Position numbers and translations under genes: made by a program
From: an uncultured Verrucomicrobiales bacterium
GTDB taxonomy: Bacteria > Verrucomicrobiota > Verrucomicrobiia > Verrucomicrobiales > Akkermansiaceae
Direction: 5' to 3'
Length of the DNA stretch: 63,322 nt
Assembly: GCA_937916135.1 (NCBI GenBank)
Contig: CALFTQ010000176.1
Location: 1-63,322 of the forward strand
Notes under the pieces: model-generated
What the model was told of the DNA's origin: nothing
The model's input: the letters and a program-made list of their open reading frames with translations, nothing else
Database searches by the model: none
In this document: positions 33,679-41,097 of the stretch, piece by piece
Layout: each line of letters begins with the position of its first letter
How positions within the stretch are numbered: position 1 is the stretch's first letter

Positions 33679-34749
33679 ATGAAGAATACAAATACACGAA
33701 CTCTGGGTCAGCTGGGTGCTGCTGCGTTGGTAGTAGGTGCCGGCCTGATGAATGTTTATGCCGTAGATGCCCCGGTGGGCGGGCGCAACTATGCCACCGC
33801 CATGAGCAGCCAGCTGGATGGCAATATCGGCCACCTGCGCCGCCTGCGTGCCAGCATGGGGAAGGGTACCCCGCTGCAGGCCAAGCCGGTCTACACTGTG
33901 AATACGGTTGATTCCAAGGCCGGCAGCCTCACGGAGACGGTGCTCACCAGCCCGGCGAAGCGCTGGCGTGTGGGGGTGCAGGGCTTTTATGAGCAGACCA
34001 GCGTAGATAGTCACTCCGGCAGCCCGGGGCACGACCGCGATGAGGCCGGTGCCCAGCTGGTGGCGGAATACCTGGTGCGCGACAACTTCCTGGTGGGTGG
34101 GGCGGTATCCTATGGCCGAGCCCACGCGGAAACGGATAACGCCCGCACCAGCAACGAGGATAACACGCGCTTCGATATCTATTCCATCGGCAAGGATGGC
34201 CGCTGGACCTGCATGAACTCCCTCGGCATGGGCCTGAACTACCACAATATGCACGGTGCCGACCGCGATGGCTATGCCATCAACTTCATGCACGAGACCG
34301 CCTATGACCTGATGCGCATGGAATCTGCCACCTTGCAGGTTTATGCCGGGGTGCAGACTTCCTGGAACAAGTTGGACGGCGTCCGCAAATCCCGCGATGG
34401 ATACACGCTCCGCGTCCGCAGCCAGAAAGACTGGGCCACGGATGTGAACATGGGCTTCCGTTATAACATTGTCCTGCCTTCCTTCGGTTCTGCGCCGGAG
34501 GGTATGCTCTCCCTCCAGACCGGTGCGGTCGGCTCCGTGGGCAATGTGAACCCCTCTGCCAAGTTCACGGTGGATGGTGAGTCCTTCCGCCAGAACTGCG
34601 CCTCCCGCGACCGCTGGGGCTGGGAAATCGGCGCGGGGCTGGATATGCCCATCACTGAGAATCTGGCGCTTTTCGGCACGGCGGAGGGTATCATCCGCAG
34701 CGATTCCTACGCGTTTGATGCCCAGCTGGGCATGAAAATGGCGTTCTGA
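33679..34749 (+). CDS. Autotransporter-type outer-membrane beta-barrel without passenger
   Basis: The 356-aa product has a signal peptide (ending near YA-VD, residue ~29), a short linker and a ~270-residue barrel of alternating amphipathic strands ending in Phe, the outer-membrane insertion signal. The pattern of strands (for example R-W-R-V-G-V-x-G-F-Y and F-D-A-x-L-G-M-K-M-A-F) resembles the barrel of the 58.4 kb autotransporter. No passenger repeats are present. It may be a porin-like protein or a barrel that lost its passenger. Confidence 0.75.
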   Translation: MKNTNTRTLGQLGAAALVVGAGLMNVYAVDAPVGGRNYATAMSSQLDGNIGHLRRLRASMGKGTPLQAKPVYTVNTVDSKAGSLTETVLTSPAKRWRVGVQGFYEQTSVDSHSGSPGHDRDEAGAQLVAEYLVRDNFLVGGAVSYGRAHAETDNARTSNEDNTRFDIYSIGKDGRWTCMNSLGMGLNYHNMHGADRDGYAINFMHETAYDLMRMESATLQVYAGVQTSWNKLDGVRKSRDGYTLRVRSQKDWATDVNMGFRYNIVLPSFGSAPEGMLSLQTGAVGSVGNVNPSAKFTVDGESFRQNCASRDRWGWEIGAGLDMPITENLALFGTAEGIIRSDSYAFDAQLGMKMAF

Positions 34750-34772
34750 TGCCTCTTGAAATGCTTGAAACA

Positions 34773-34803
34773 GGGTGCCCGCCGATACCGGGCACCCTTT
34801 TTT
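34773..34803 (+). terminator. Terminator of the barrel gene
   Basis: GGGTGCCCG (34773-34781) pairs with CGGGCACCC (34789-34797), followed by six T. Confidence 0.9.
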
Positions 34804-34809
34804 AGCTCC

Positions 34810-35023
34810 CGTGTCCCAAAGATTTTGAGTGAAGAACTCGACAAATTGATGTTTGTAGCCATCGGGGCACGGGACTTCAGTCCCGAAATCACGGTGCTTC
34901 CAATCGGGACTGAAGTCCCGTGCTCCGACAATGGTCCCCCACAAATTCCAATTTATCGAGCAGAGGGGGCCTCTTCCAAAATGTTGCTGATATTTCTATT
35001 GCTTACAAAATCTTTGGGACACG
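34810..35023. mobile_element. 214-bp MITE-like element with 18-bp terminal inverted repeats
   Basis: CGTGTCCCAAAGATTTTG at 34810-34827 is repeated perfectly in inverse at 35006-35023. Inside are the palindromic core (GGGACTTCAGTCCCG facing CGGGACTGAAGTCCCG) and the two AATTTGTCGAG-like subterminal words in opposite orientation. It has no coding capacity. Its right half recurs at 79-162, and its core recurs at 3541-3624. It lies between the barrel terminator and the efp promoter. No clear target-site duplication is visible. Confidence 0.75.
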
Positions 35024-35068
35024 TGTGCTTTTTTTAGCAGCATGGCGGGGGGTAAAAAGAGAAAAAGC

Positions 35069-35097
35069 TTGACTATAAGGGGGCTCTCTGATAATCT
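35069..35097 (+). promoter_or_regulatory. Promoter of efp
   Basis: TTGACT (35069-35074) precedes GATAAT (35090-35095) or TAATCT (35092-35097) by 15 or 17 bp. The -10 ends about 10 bp before the efp ATG, implying a very short or absent 5' leader. Confidence 0.6.
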
Positions 35098-35106
35098 CCG
35101 CGCGTT

Positions 35107-35676
35107 ATGGCAAAAGTTCCCGTTATTCAGCTCCGCAAAGGTCACGCCGTGAACTACAACGGCGATATCTGCGTTGTGCGTGAGAGCCAGCTCAAGACTC
35201 CCCCCCGCATGGCCTCCTATGTGCAGATGACCATCCGCAGCATCGCAACCGGCAAGGATTACAACCTGCGCCTCACCTCCAACGACTTCCTTGAGGGCGT
35301 GATGCTCAGCCGCGAGGAGATGGAATTCTCCTACGTGGACGGCATGGGCTACCACTTCCTGAACACCGAGACCTACGAAGATGTGTGCGTGGGCGAGGAT
35401 ATCGTGGAACCCGTGAAGGATTACCTCATCGAGGGTAATGTGTATGTGCTGCTCTTCACCGATGAAATCGTGTGCTCTATCGAGCTTCCCGCCGCCATCA
35501 CCATGGAGGTGGCCGAGGCTCCCGAGGGCGTGAAGGGCAACTCCGCCAACAACGTGTACAAGAGCGCCACCATGACCACGGGCCTTGTGGTGCAGGTGCC
35601 TCTGTTCATCACTGCCGGTCAGCGCATCTCCGTGAAGACGGAAGATGGCACCTACCTCGGCCGTGTGAACAACTGA
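35107..35676 (+). CDS. efp: Elongation factor P
   Basis: The 189-aa protein has the three-domain EF-P layout and rescues ribosomes stalled at prolines. The C-terminal G-x-R-I-x-V-x-T-x-x-G-x-Y signature is present. The N-terminal loop tip, which normally reads PGKG with a modified Lys34, reads Lys30-Thr-Pro-Pro-Arg34-Met-Ala. Arg34 thus stands where the modified lysine usually is. No epmA/earP-like modification gene is in the window. There is no Shine-Dalgarno. A terminator follows. Confidence 0.95.
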   Translation: MAKVPVIQLRKGHAVNYNGDICVVRESQLKTPPRMASYVQMTIRSIATGKDYNLRLTSNDFLEGVMLSREEMEFSYVDGMGYHFLNTETYEDVCVGEDIVEPVKDYLIEGNVYVLLFTDEIVCSIELPAAITMEVAEAPEGVKGNSANNVYKSATMTTGLVVQVPLFITAGQRISVKTEDGTYLGRVNN

Positions 35677-35701
35677 TAACACGCTTATTTCCGCTTTTCT
35701 G

Positions 35702-35732
35702 CCGCCGTGGAGTTGCTCCACGGCGGTTTTTT
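35702..35732 (+). terminator. Terminator of efp
   Basis: CCGCCGTGGAG (35702-35712) and CTCCACGGCGG (35716-35726) form a perfect stem with a 3-base loop, followed by six T. Confidence 0.93.
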
Positions 35733-35733
35733 A

Positions 35734-35762
35734 TTGCAGTCTGCTGTGGCGTGTGGTAGTAT
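35734..35762 (+). promoter_or_regulatory. Promoter of kdsD
   Basis: TTGCAG (35734-35739) and TAGTAT (35757-35762) are 17 bp apart, starting right after the efp terminator. Confidence 0.55.
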
Positions 35763-35790
35763 CAAAGCACTAAAACAGTTTCTAATAACT

Positions 35791-36759
35791 ATGATCAGCC
35801 ATATCATTCGCGGTAAAAAGGTCTTTGAGGACGAAATTGATGCACTCAAGGTCATTGGTGATTCTCTGGATAATTCTTTCGATGAGGCCGTGGAGGCCAT
35901 GCGCAAGGCCATCAACACCGGGCACAAGATCATCATCGTGGGCGTGGGTAAGAGCGGCCTCATCGGTGATAAGATTGCTGCCACCCTCACCTCCACCGGT
36001 GCGCCTTCTGTGGTGCTGGATACGATGAACGCCCTGCATGGCGACCTCGGTATCGTGCAGGACGGCGATGCCTGCATCGCCATGTCCTACTCCGGCGAGA
36101 CTGCGGAGCTGCTCACCCTCATGCCTTTCCTGAAGCGCTTCGATATCGACATCATCGGCATGACCGGCAAGCCGAACTCCACCCTGGCCCAGCTTTCTGA
36201 TGTGGTGCTCAACACCTTTGTGGAGCGCGAGGCCGACCCGCTGAACCTGGCCCCCACCTCTTCTTCCACCGCCATGCTGGTCATGGGCGATGCCCTGGCC
36301 ATGGCCCTGCTGGAGGCCCAGAACTTCACCAAGGAAGACTTTGCCCGCAGCCACCCCGGTGGCTCCCTGGGCCGCGCCCTGCTCACCCGCATCGGCGATA
36401 TCATGCGCACGGAGTTTGCCAAGCTGCCGGAGTCTTCCACCATCATGGACTGCATCATCGCCATGTCCACCGCCCGCGTGGGTGCATGCATCCTGGTGCA
36501 TGAGGATGGCTCCCTGGCCGGCGTGTTCACGCATGGTGACTTTGCCCGCGCCTACCAGAAGGACCCCTCCTGCGGTGTGCAGCCGGTGCGCAGCATCATG
36601 ACGAAGAACCCCGTCTATGTGGAGGCTGATAAGCTCGCCATCGTGGCGGTGAAGACCCTCCGCGACCGCCGGATCGACGACCTCGTGGTGCTCGATGCCG
36701 ATAACAAACCCGTGGGGCTTATCGATACTCAGGACCTTGTTCGTCTTAAACTCATCTGA
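35791..36759 (+). CDS. kdsD: Arabinose-5-phosphate isomerase (KDO pathway)
   Basis: The 322-aa enzyme converts ribulose 5-phosphate to arabinose 5-phosphate for KDO in lipopolysaccharide. The SIS domain (~residues 30-185) has GVGKSGLIGDKIAATL and SYSGET; two CBS repeats (~205-320) follow. The HPGG at ~190 links them. ATG 35791 gives the family start; the frame upstream is not conserved. A weak hairpin (AGCCTAAA 36786-36793 with TTTAGGCT 36800-36807) may end the transcript. Confidence 0.93.
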   Translation: MISHIIRGKKVFEDEIDALKVIGDSLDNSFDEAVEAMRKAINTGHKIIIVGVGKSGLIGDKIAATLTSTGAPSVVLDTMNALHGDLGIVQDGDACIAMSYSGETAELLTLMPFLKRFDIDIIGMTGKPNSTLAQLSDVVLNTFVEREADPLNLAPTSSSTAMLVMGDALAMALLEAQNFTKEDFARSHPGGSLGRALLTRIGDIMRTEFAKLPESSTIMDCIIAMSTARVGACILVHEDGSLAGVFTHGDFARAYQKDPSCGVQPVRSIMTKNPVYVEADKLAIVAVKTLRDRRIDDLVVLDADNKPVGLIDTQDLVRLKLI

Positions 36760-36882
36760 TTTAACGGCCTGAAAGCAGAAATTTTAGCCTAAATTACACT
36801 TTAGGCTTGATTTCTTCGTGAAAAAGGTGCATCATCTGCCACCGCATTTGCGAAAGCAAGAGATCTTACATTAAAAATAGCT

Positions 36883-37161
36883 ATGAGAAAGTACGAAGCA
36901 CTGATCGTTCTGAACATGAAGGGTTCTGCCACCCTCGATGAGCTGACCGCCGCCATGACGGAGAAGCTTGAGGCCGCAGGCGCCAAGGTGACCGGCACCA
37001 CGAATGTGGGTCGTCGTGAATTCGCTTATGAGTCTAACCACCTGACGCACGGTCAGTACATGCTGTTCCAGTTCGATGCTGAGCCCAGCGTGATTCGCAC
37101 TGCCCGCGAGGCCCTTGCTATCGACGAGCGCGTGCACTACCAGTACTACCGCGCCAAGTAA
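36883..37161 (+). CDS. rpsF: Ribosomal protein bS6
   Basis: The 92-aa protein starts MRKYEALIVL, has the G-R-R-E-F-A-Y strand and ends HYQYYRAK, all typical of S6 on the 30S platform. It is not followed by ssb or rpsR as in many bacteria; a strong terminator lies 32 bp downstream. No Shine-Dalgarno is visible (AAAAATAGCT precedes the ATG). Confidence 0.95.
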   Translation: MRKYEALIVLNMKGSATLDELTAAMTEKLEAAGAKVTGTTNVGRREFAYESNHLTHGQYMLFQFDAEPSVIRTAREALAIDERVHYQYYRAK

Positions 37162-37193
37162 GGCAAGTATTTCATACGCGATACACCCTTTTC

Positions 37194-37228
37194 AAAAAAC
37201 CTGCTGCATTTTGCAGCAGGTTTTTTTT
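37194..37228 (+). terminator. Terminator of rpsF
   Basis: AAAAAACCTGCTGCA (37194-37208) and TGCAGCAGGTTTTTT (37212-37226) form a 15-bp stem with a T-run. Confidence 0.95.
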
Positions 37229-37426
37229 GGATGCGACCGCCGCGATATGCGCACTGGGGTGAAAGTCCGCGCGGAACCGCATCCCAGACATGAAGAACAA
37301 AGCAGCCGTGATTAACCAAACTCGGTAGTGTTTGCCCTGCAAGGGTGAGTGCCCATGGGGCGGGCAGGAAGCATCTCAGAGTCGTTCCGTTGAGGTGATC
37401 TGAATATCGTGCGCAAACGAATTGGG
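37229..37426 (+). other. Unidentified structured element (possible group II intron relic or ncRNA)
   Basis: Directly after the rpsF terminator, GGATGCG (37229-37235) pairs with CGCATCC (37278-37284). Inside this, CCGC...GCGG arms and the word GGTGAAAGTCC are seen, a word common in the 5' domain of bacterial group II introns and in cobalamin riboswitches. A second nested hairpin (CCTGC 37336-37340 with GCAGG 37364-37368, enclosing GCCC/GGGC) follows. No reverse transcriptase and no plus-strand downstream gene are present, so identity remains open. Confidence 0.35.
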
Positions 37427-38089
37427 TTAATCCACAATATGCGTTTCGCGGATGGTGCCCATGGGGAGGCGGGTGCAGAGCAGGAGCAACAGGGCGTGGC
37501 TGGTTGCCGGTGTTGCGGCAAGGGCCAGGGAGAGGGCTCGGAAGGGCGCCGGGCAATAATCCGGGTGGTTCCGGCGCATGGTGTCGAGTAGTGCTGCGGC
37601 CTGTTGCCGTTCATTCCGGTACACGTGGCTGATGATCTGCTCAATATCGGCGGCGTTGGGAGACTGGTCGATATAGGTATAAATCCGGTTGTGCAGGTAT
37701 GCCAGCCGTTGTGCCTGTTCAGGGGCGAGCTGGTCATACTGTGCCCGGAGGCGCATGTATTCCTCTACCCATTGCCGGGGCAAATCCTGCGTTCGGTAGC
37801 TGATGTGGCCATAGGCGCCTTCCCCATGCCAGTGGAGACAGGGAGCGCACAGGCGGCGAGCCTGCATGAGGGCATCCCAGTGCGTGAGAATCAGACCGAT
37901 GAGTTTCTGTTCCTGTGCCACTTTTTCAGGGGGTGGAAGAGATTCCCATTTCTGTTGCTCCACTTCCAGCAACTCCAGACATTTTGTCGTCATTCCCAGT
38001 TCCATGTAGGCCTGGCACATCTCTGCCGGCAGGAGAGGGGCTGCCCACAGTGAGGTGCTGCAAAGGATGGGGATGACGAGATGTTTCAA
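37427..38089 (-). CDS. Hypothetical exported protein, 220 aa
   Basis: A signal peptide (residues 1-16, cleavage near LWA-AP) precedes a helical domain with several Cys and His (for example LCAPCLHWHGEGAYGH around 80-95). The C-terminal helix is alanine-rich. It lies downstream of yidC but beyond a terminator, so it is probably its own unit. Not recognised. Confidence 0.7.
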   Translation of the reverse strand: MKHLVIPILCSTSLWAAPLLPAEMCQAYMELGMTTKCLELLEVEQQKWESLPPPEKVAQEQKLIGLILTHWDALMQARRLCAPCLHWHGEGAYGHISYRTQDLPRQWVEEYMRLRAQYDQLAPEQAQRLAYLHNRIYTYIDQSPNAADIEQIISHVYRNERQQAAALLDTMRRNHPDYCPAPFRALSLALAATPATSHALLLLLCTRLPMGTIRETHIVD

Positions 38090-38106
38090 GGTTGCAATAA
38101 AAGTTA

Positions 38107-38136
38107 AAACGCCCCGCAGATGAGACTGCGGGGCGT
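38107..38136 (-). terminator. Terminator of the rpmH-rnpA-yidD-yidC operon
   Basis: CGCCCCGCAG (38111-38120) and CTGCGGGGCG (38127-38136) form a 10-bp stem; on the minus strand TTTT follows. Confidence 0.85.
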
Positions 38137-38152
38137 GAATGGAAAGGTGGTG

Positions 38153-40036
38153 TTACTTGCCTTGCTGGGCCTGGCGCTGGCGCTCCAGGGCTGCCTGCTG
38201 TTCCATCATGCGCTCCATGAAGGACTTTTTGGCACCCTTCTTCTTCTGCACCTTCACCAGTTCCGGCGCGGGCATGCGGCGGATGATGATGGTCTGCAGG
38301 ATGGAGATGAGGTTGCTGGTGGTCCAGTAGAGACCGAGGGCGCTCGGGTAGGTATAGCAGAACAGGAAGAACATGAGCGGCATCCAGCGCATGATCTTCA
38401 CCTGCGTGGCATCGCCGGTGGCGGGGGTCATGTGCATCTGGATGATGGTGGACACGGCCATGAGGATGGGCAGGATGTTGACCGGCACTTCATAGCCCAT
38501 GAAGGGGAAGGAGAACACGGTATCCATCTGCGAGAGGTCGGTCACCCAGCCGATGAAGCCCTCGCCGCGGAACTCTGCAGCCGTCTGCAGCACATAGAAG
38601 AAGGAGAAGAAGATGGGCATCTGCAGCAGCATGGGCAGGCAGCCGCCCATGGGGGAAATGCCGTACTGCTGGTAGAGCTTCATCATCTCCATCTGCACCT
38701 TCTGCTGGTCGTTCGGGTACTTTTCCTTCAGGGCCTGCATCTGCGGCTGCAGCAGGCTCATGCGCTTCATGCTGGTGTAGCTCTTGCGGTAGAGCGGCCA
38801 GATGAGCAGACGGATGGTGATGGTCATGGCGATGATGGCCCAGCCCCAGTTGCCCAGCCAGCCGTGGTAGAGGTTCACGAGCCAGTTCATGGGGTAGGCG
38901 ATGATGGTGAAGACACCGTAGTCCATCACGCGGTCAATCATACGGAAGTCATCCGTCATGTCGTTGAGCATGAGGTTGAGCTTCGGGCCGGTGAAAATAT
39001 CGAAGGAGAAACTCTTCTGGCCGCCCATCATGGCGTCCGTCTTGCCAGCGAGGGAGAACCCGGGCATGCCGAGGGCAACTTCCACGCACTCGGTCTTATC
39101 GCCGCTGACCTGCAGGGGGAACTGGGCGGGCGCGGCATACATGGCGTTGTTGCCGCTGCTCTTGTCCGGCTTCACGATGGAGGCATAGTACTGGTTCATG
39201 ACGCCGACCCACTCCAGGGAGTCGAGACCCTTATCGTAGCGGCGTTCCTTGGGCTTGCCGAGCCAGGGGCGGAAATCGCTGGCGCTGTTTTTCTCGAAAC
39301 TGCCGTCCTCCAGGTGCACGTAGTAGGTGTAGTAGGAGGATTCATCCTTGGAAATCTGGCCCATGCCGCCGGCGTAGAGCCCCCAGTCCTGGGCGTTGAG
39401 TGTCTGGCCGGAGGTGTTCTGCACGTCTACCTTCAGGTTCAGCACGTAGGCGTTGCCATCGATGGTCTTTTCGCCTTGCTTCAGGGGTTTCAGGGTATAT
39501 ACCTTGCGCACGATGAGGTCGCCTACGCGGCCCAGCAGGGTCACCTGGTTTTCGTTGCTCAGGTCGGCGCGGTATTCATACACGGCCTGGTCAAACTGCG
39601 GGGCGCGGTCGTTGGAAAGACCGAACACCAGGGCGCCGATGCCGGCATCCGGGTTGGAGTTGATGCTCACATCGGTGCCTTTCAGCTCCTCGCGGGTGCT
39701 GTTGATGACCTGGCCGAGCATCTCCACGCCGCCGATGGCGCCGCCGATGTTGCAGAAGTTGTACTTAGCCACGGGCTTGCCCTCGGCATCCTTGCTGGTG
39801 AGGGTGGCAATCACCTTCTTCTCCACGGCGGGCAGCGCGGGAGCCGGGGTGGTGGCTACGCTGGCCGGCGTGGCGGCGGCGGGGGTGGTGGCTGCTGCTG
39901 CGGGCTCCACCGGGGCGGTGGCGGCAGCAGGGGCGGCGGGAGCCTGCGGGGCGGGCTCCTGGGTGCTGTTGTAGTACCACTGCAGACCCAGCAGGGCTGC
40001 GCAGAGCGATACAACAATCCATCCTGTCTTATCCAT
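38153..40036 (-). CDS. yidC: Membrane protein insertase YidC
   Basis: The 627-aa protein inserts proteins into the inner membrane. It has an N-terminal anchor (residues 1-20), an Ala/Pro-rich linker, the periplasmic P1 beta domain (~70-360) and the conserved five-helix core with the groove arginine in TITIRLLIWPLYRKS (~415-429), PMGGCLPMLLQMPIFFSF and the late GLYWTTSNL. The C-terminal tail is basic. It is the last gene of the classic rpmH operon. Confidence 0.96.
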   Translation of the reverse strand: MDKTGWIVVSLCAALLGLQWYYNSTQEPAPQAPAAPAAATAPVEPAAAATTPAAATPASVATTPAPALPAVEKKVIATLTSKDAEGKPVAKYNFCNIGGAIGGVEMLGQVINSTREELKGTDVSINSNPDAGIGALVFGLSNDRAPQFDQAVYEYRADLSNENQVTLLGRVGDLIVRKVYTLKPLKQGEKTIDGNAYVLNLKVDVQNTSGQTLNAQDWGLYAGGMGQISKDESSYYTYYVHLEDGSFEKNSASDFRPWLGKPKERRYDKGLDSLEWVGVMNQYYASIVKPDKSSGNNAMYAAPAQFPLQVSGDKTECVEVALGMPGFSLAGKTDAMMGGQKSFSFDIFTGPKLNLMLNDMTDDFRMIDRVMDYGVFTIIAYPMNWLVNLYHGWLGNWGWAIIAMTITIRLLIWPLYRKSYTSMKRMSLLQPQMQALKEKYPNDQQKVQMEMMKLYQQYGISPMGGCLPMLLQMPIFFSFFYVLQTAAEFRGEGFIGWVTDLSQMDTVFSFPFMGYEVPVNILPILMAVSTIIQMHMTPATGDATQVKIMRWMPLMFFLFCYTYPSALGLYWTTSNLISILQTIIIRRMPAPELVKVQKKKGAKKSFMERMMEQQAALERQRQAQQGK

Positions 40037-40095
40037 AATTATTATTGTGGGTGAGTTAGTTGTTAAGTGCTTTTATATTTTTTGGGGGGAAAACT

Positions 40096-40341
40096 TTACT
40101 TCTGGCGGCGGGGTGGCACGGGGTCGTGGCCGCACCCGCCCCAAGGGTTGCAGCGCAGGATGCGCCACACCCCCAGCCCCACGCCCTTTATCACACCGTG
40201 GGTTTCCACGGCCTGGATGAAGTAGGTGGAGCAGCTGGGCTGAAACCGGCATCCGCTGTCCGGCCCGCAAAGCACATGCAGCGGCTTGCTGATGAAACGT
40301 TTGTAGAACAGAACCGGGAGGATGACCAGGCGCTTCAGCAT
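40096..40341 (-). CDS. yidD: Membrane protein insertion efficiency factor YidD
   Basis: The 81-aa protein shows the full YidD signature: YKRFISKPL, C-R-F-Q-P-S-C-S-x-Y (~32-40), and RILRCNPWGGCGHDPVP. It aids YidC. Only 15 bp separate it from rnpA. Confidence 0.95.
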   Translation of the reverse strand: MLKRLVILPVLFYKRFISKPLHVLCGPDSGCRFQPSCSTYFIQAVETHGVIKGVGLGVWRILRCNPWGGCGHDPVPPRRQK

Positions 40342-40356
40342 CCGGAGATGAGGTGC

Positions 40357-40713
40357 TTAGTTTGTAAAATGTTTACGCTTGAGGAGGCGTTGGAAGTCCT
40401 TCTCAAGCTCGGTGTAGGCGGCTGTGGCTGCGGTGTGGCGCGGGATGAGCACCACATAGTGCCCATGCTGCAGCGGCTCCCCGTGCGCGCGCACTATCTC
40501 GCGGATGCGGCGGCGCAGCAGGTTGCGCACCACGGCGTGGCCCAGTCGCTTCGTTGTGATAATCCCGAAGCGGGATTCCTTTGCACCCGCACCCTCGCCG
40601 GTGTAGGCCAGGGTGCTGAGCACAAGAAAACGCCCTGCTGCGGATGAGCCTTGCGCACGCACCATGGCGAACTCACTGGCTCGCTTCATGGTTTGGTGCC
40701 TCTTCAGCTGCAT
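40357..40713 (-). CDS. rnpA: Ribonuclease P protein component
   Basis: The 118-aa protein binds RNase P RNA in tRNA 5' maturation. The RNR motif reads VVRNLLRRRIREIVR (~61-75), and the C-terminal helix ends LLKRKHF. ATG at 40713 or 40689 is possible. It follows rpmH as usual. Confidence 0.93.
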   Translation of the reverse strand: MQLKRHQTMKRASEFAMVRAQGSSAAGRFLVLSTLAYTGEGAGAKESRFGIITTKRLGHAVVRNLLRRRIREIVRAHGEPLQHGHYVVLIPRHTAATAAYTELEKDFQRLLKRKHFTN

Positions 40714-40789
40714 CGTGAACAGGGCGTTGGTTTCTCCTGCAGGGCAGGGAGCACCCGGGGTACTCTCTTACAGAAACCCTGCCGGGGCT

Positions 40790-40972
40790 TTAGCCGTGCT
40801 GGATGATGTGGCGCTTGTAGTGCACCTCTGCACCCTTGGGCAGAAGACGCTTGCGACCCTTGGCGCGACGGCGGGCGAGGATGGCGCGGCCGTTCTTGGT
40901 AGCCATGCGGGCGCGGAAACCGAACTGGCGCTTGCGGCAGCGCTTGGAAGGCTGGTATGTTCTCTTGCTCAT
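40790..40972 (-). CDS. rpmH: Ribosomal protein bL34
   Basis: The 60-aa basic protein has TYQPSKRCRKR, GFRARMATKNGRAIL and LARRRAKGRKRL, diagnostic of L34. It is ~14 residues longer at the C-terminus than E. coli L34 (46 aa). A promoter with perfect -35 stands 61 bp upstream. Confidence 0.96.
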   Translation of the reverse strand: MSKRTYQPSKRCRKRQFGFRARMATKNGRAILARRRAKGRKRLLPKGAEVHYKRHIIQHG

Positions 40973-41032
40973 AATTTCTTATCTGGTTTTGAAGTGGTTT
41001 CTGTGAGGCCGCATGAAACGGCCGGGTGCGAT

Positions 41033-41060
41033 ATGATACCCGAAAATCGGCGTATGTCAA
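41033..41060 (-). promoter_or_regulatory. Promoter of the rpmH operon
   Basis: On the minus strand TTGACA (41055-41060) and TATCAT (41033-41038) are 16 bp apart. Confidence 0.8.
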
Positions 41061-41097
41061 GCACCGTTCTTCATTTTTTTCGCTTTCGCAGCGAAAA

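Noticed and set aside
37229..37426. Cobalamin riboswitch
   Set aside because: GGTGAAAGTCC is suggestive, but the B12-box and GCC-GGA elements are not convincing and no plus-strand gene follows.
38120..40054. Long plus-strand frame opposite yidC
   Set aside because: Shadow frame; the minus strand encodes full-length YidC with all family signatures.
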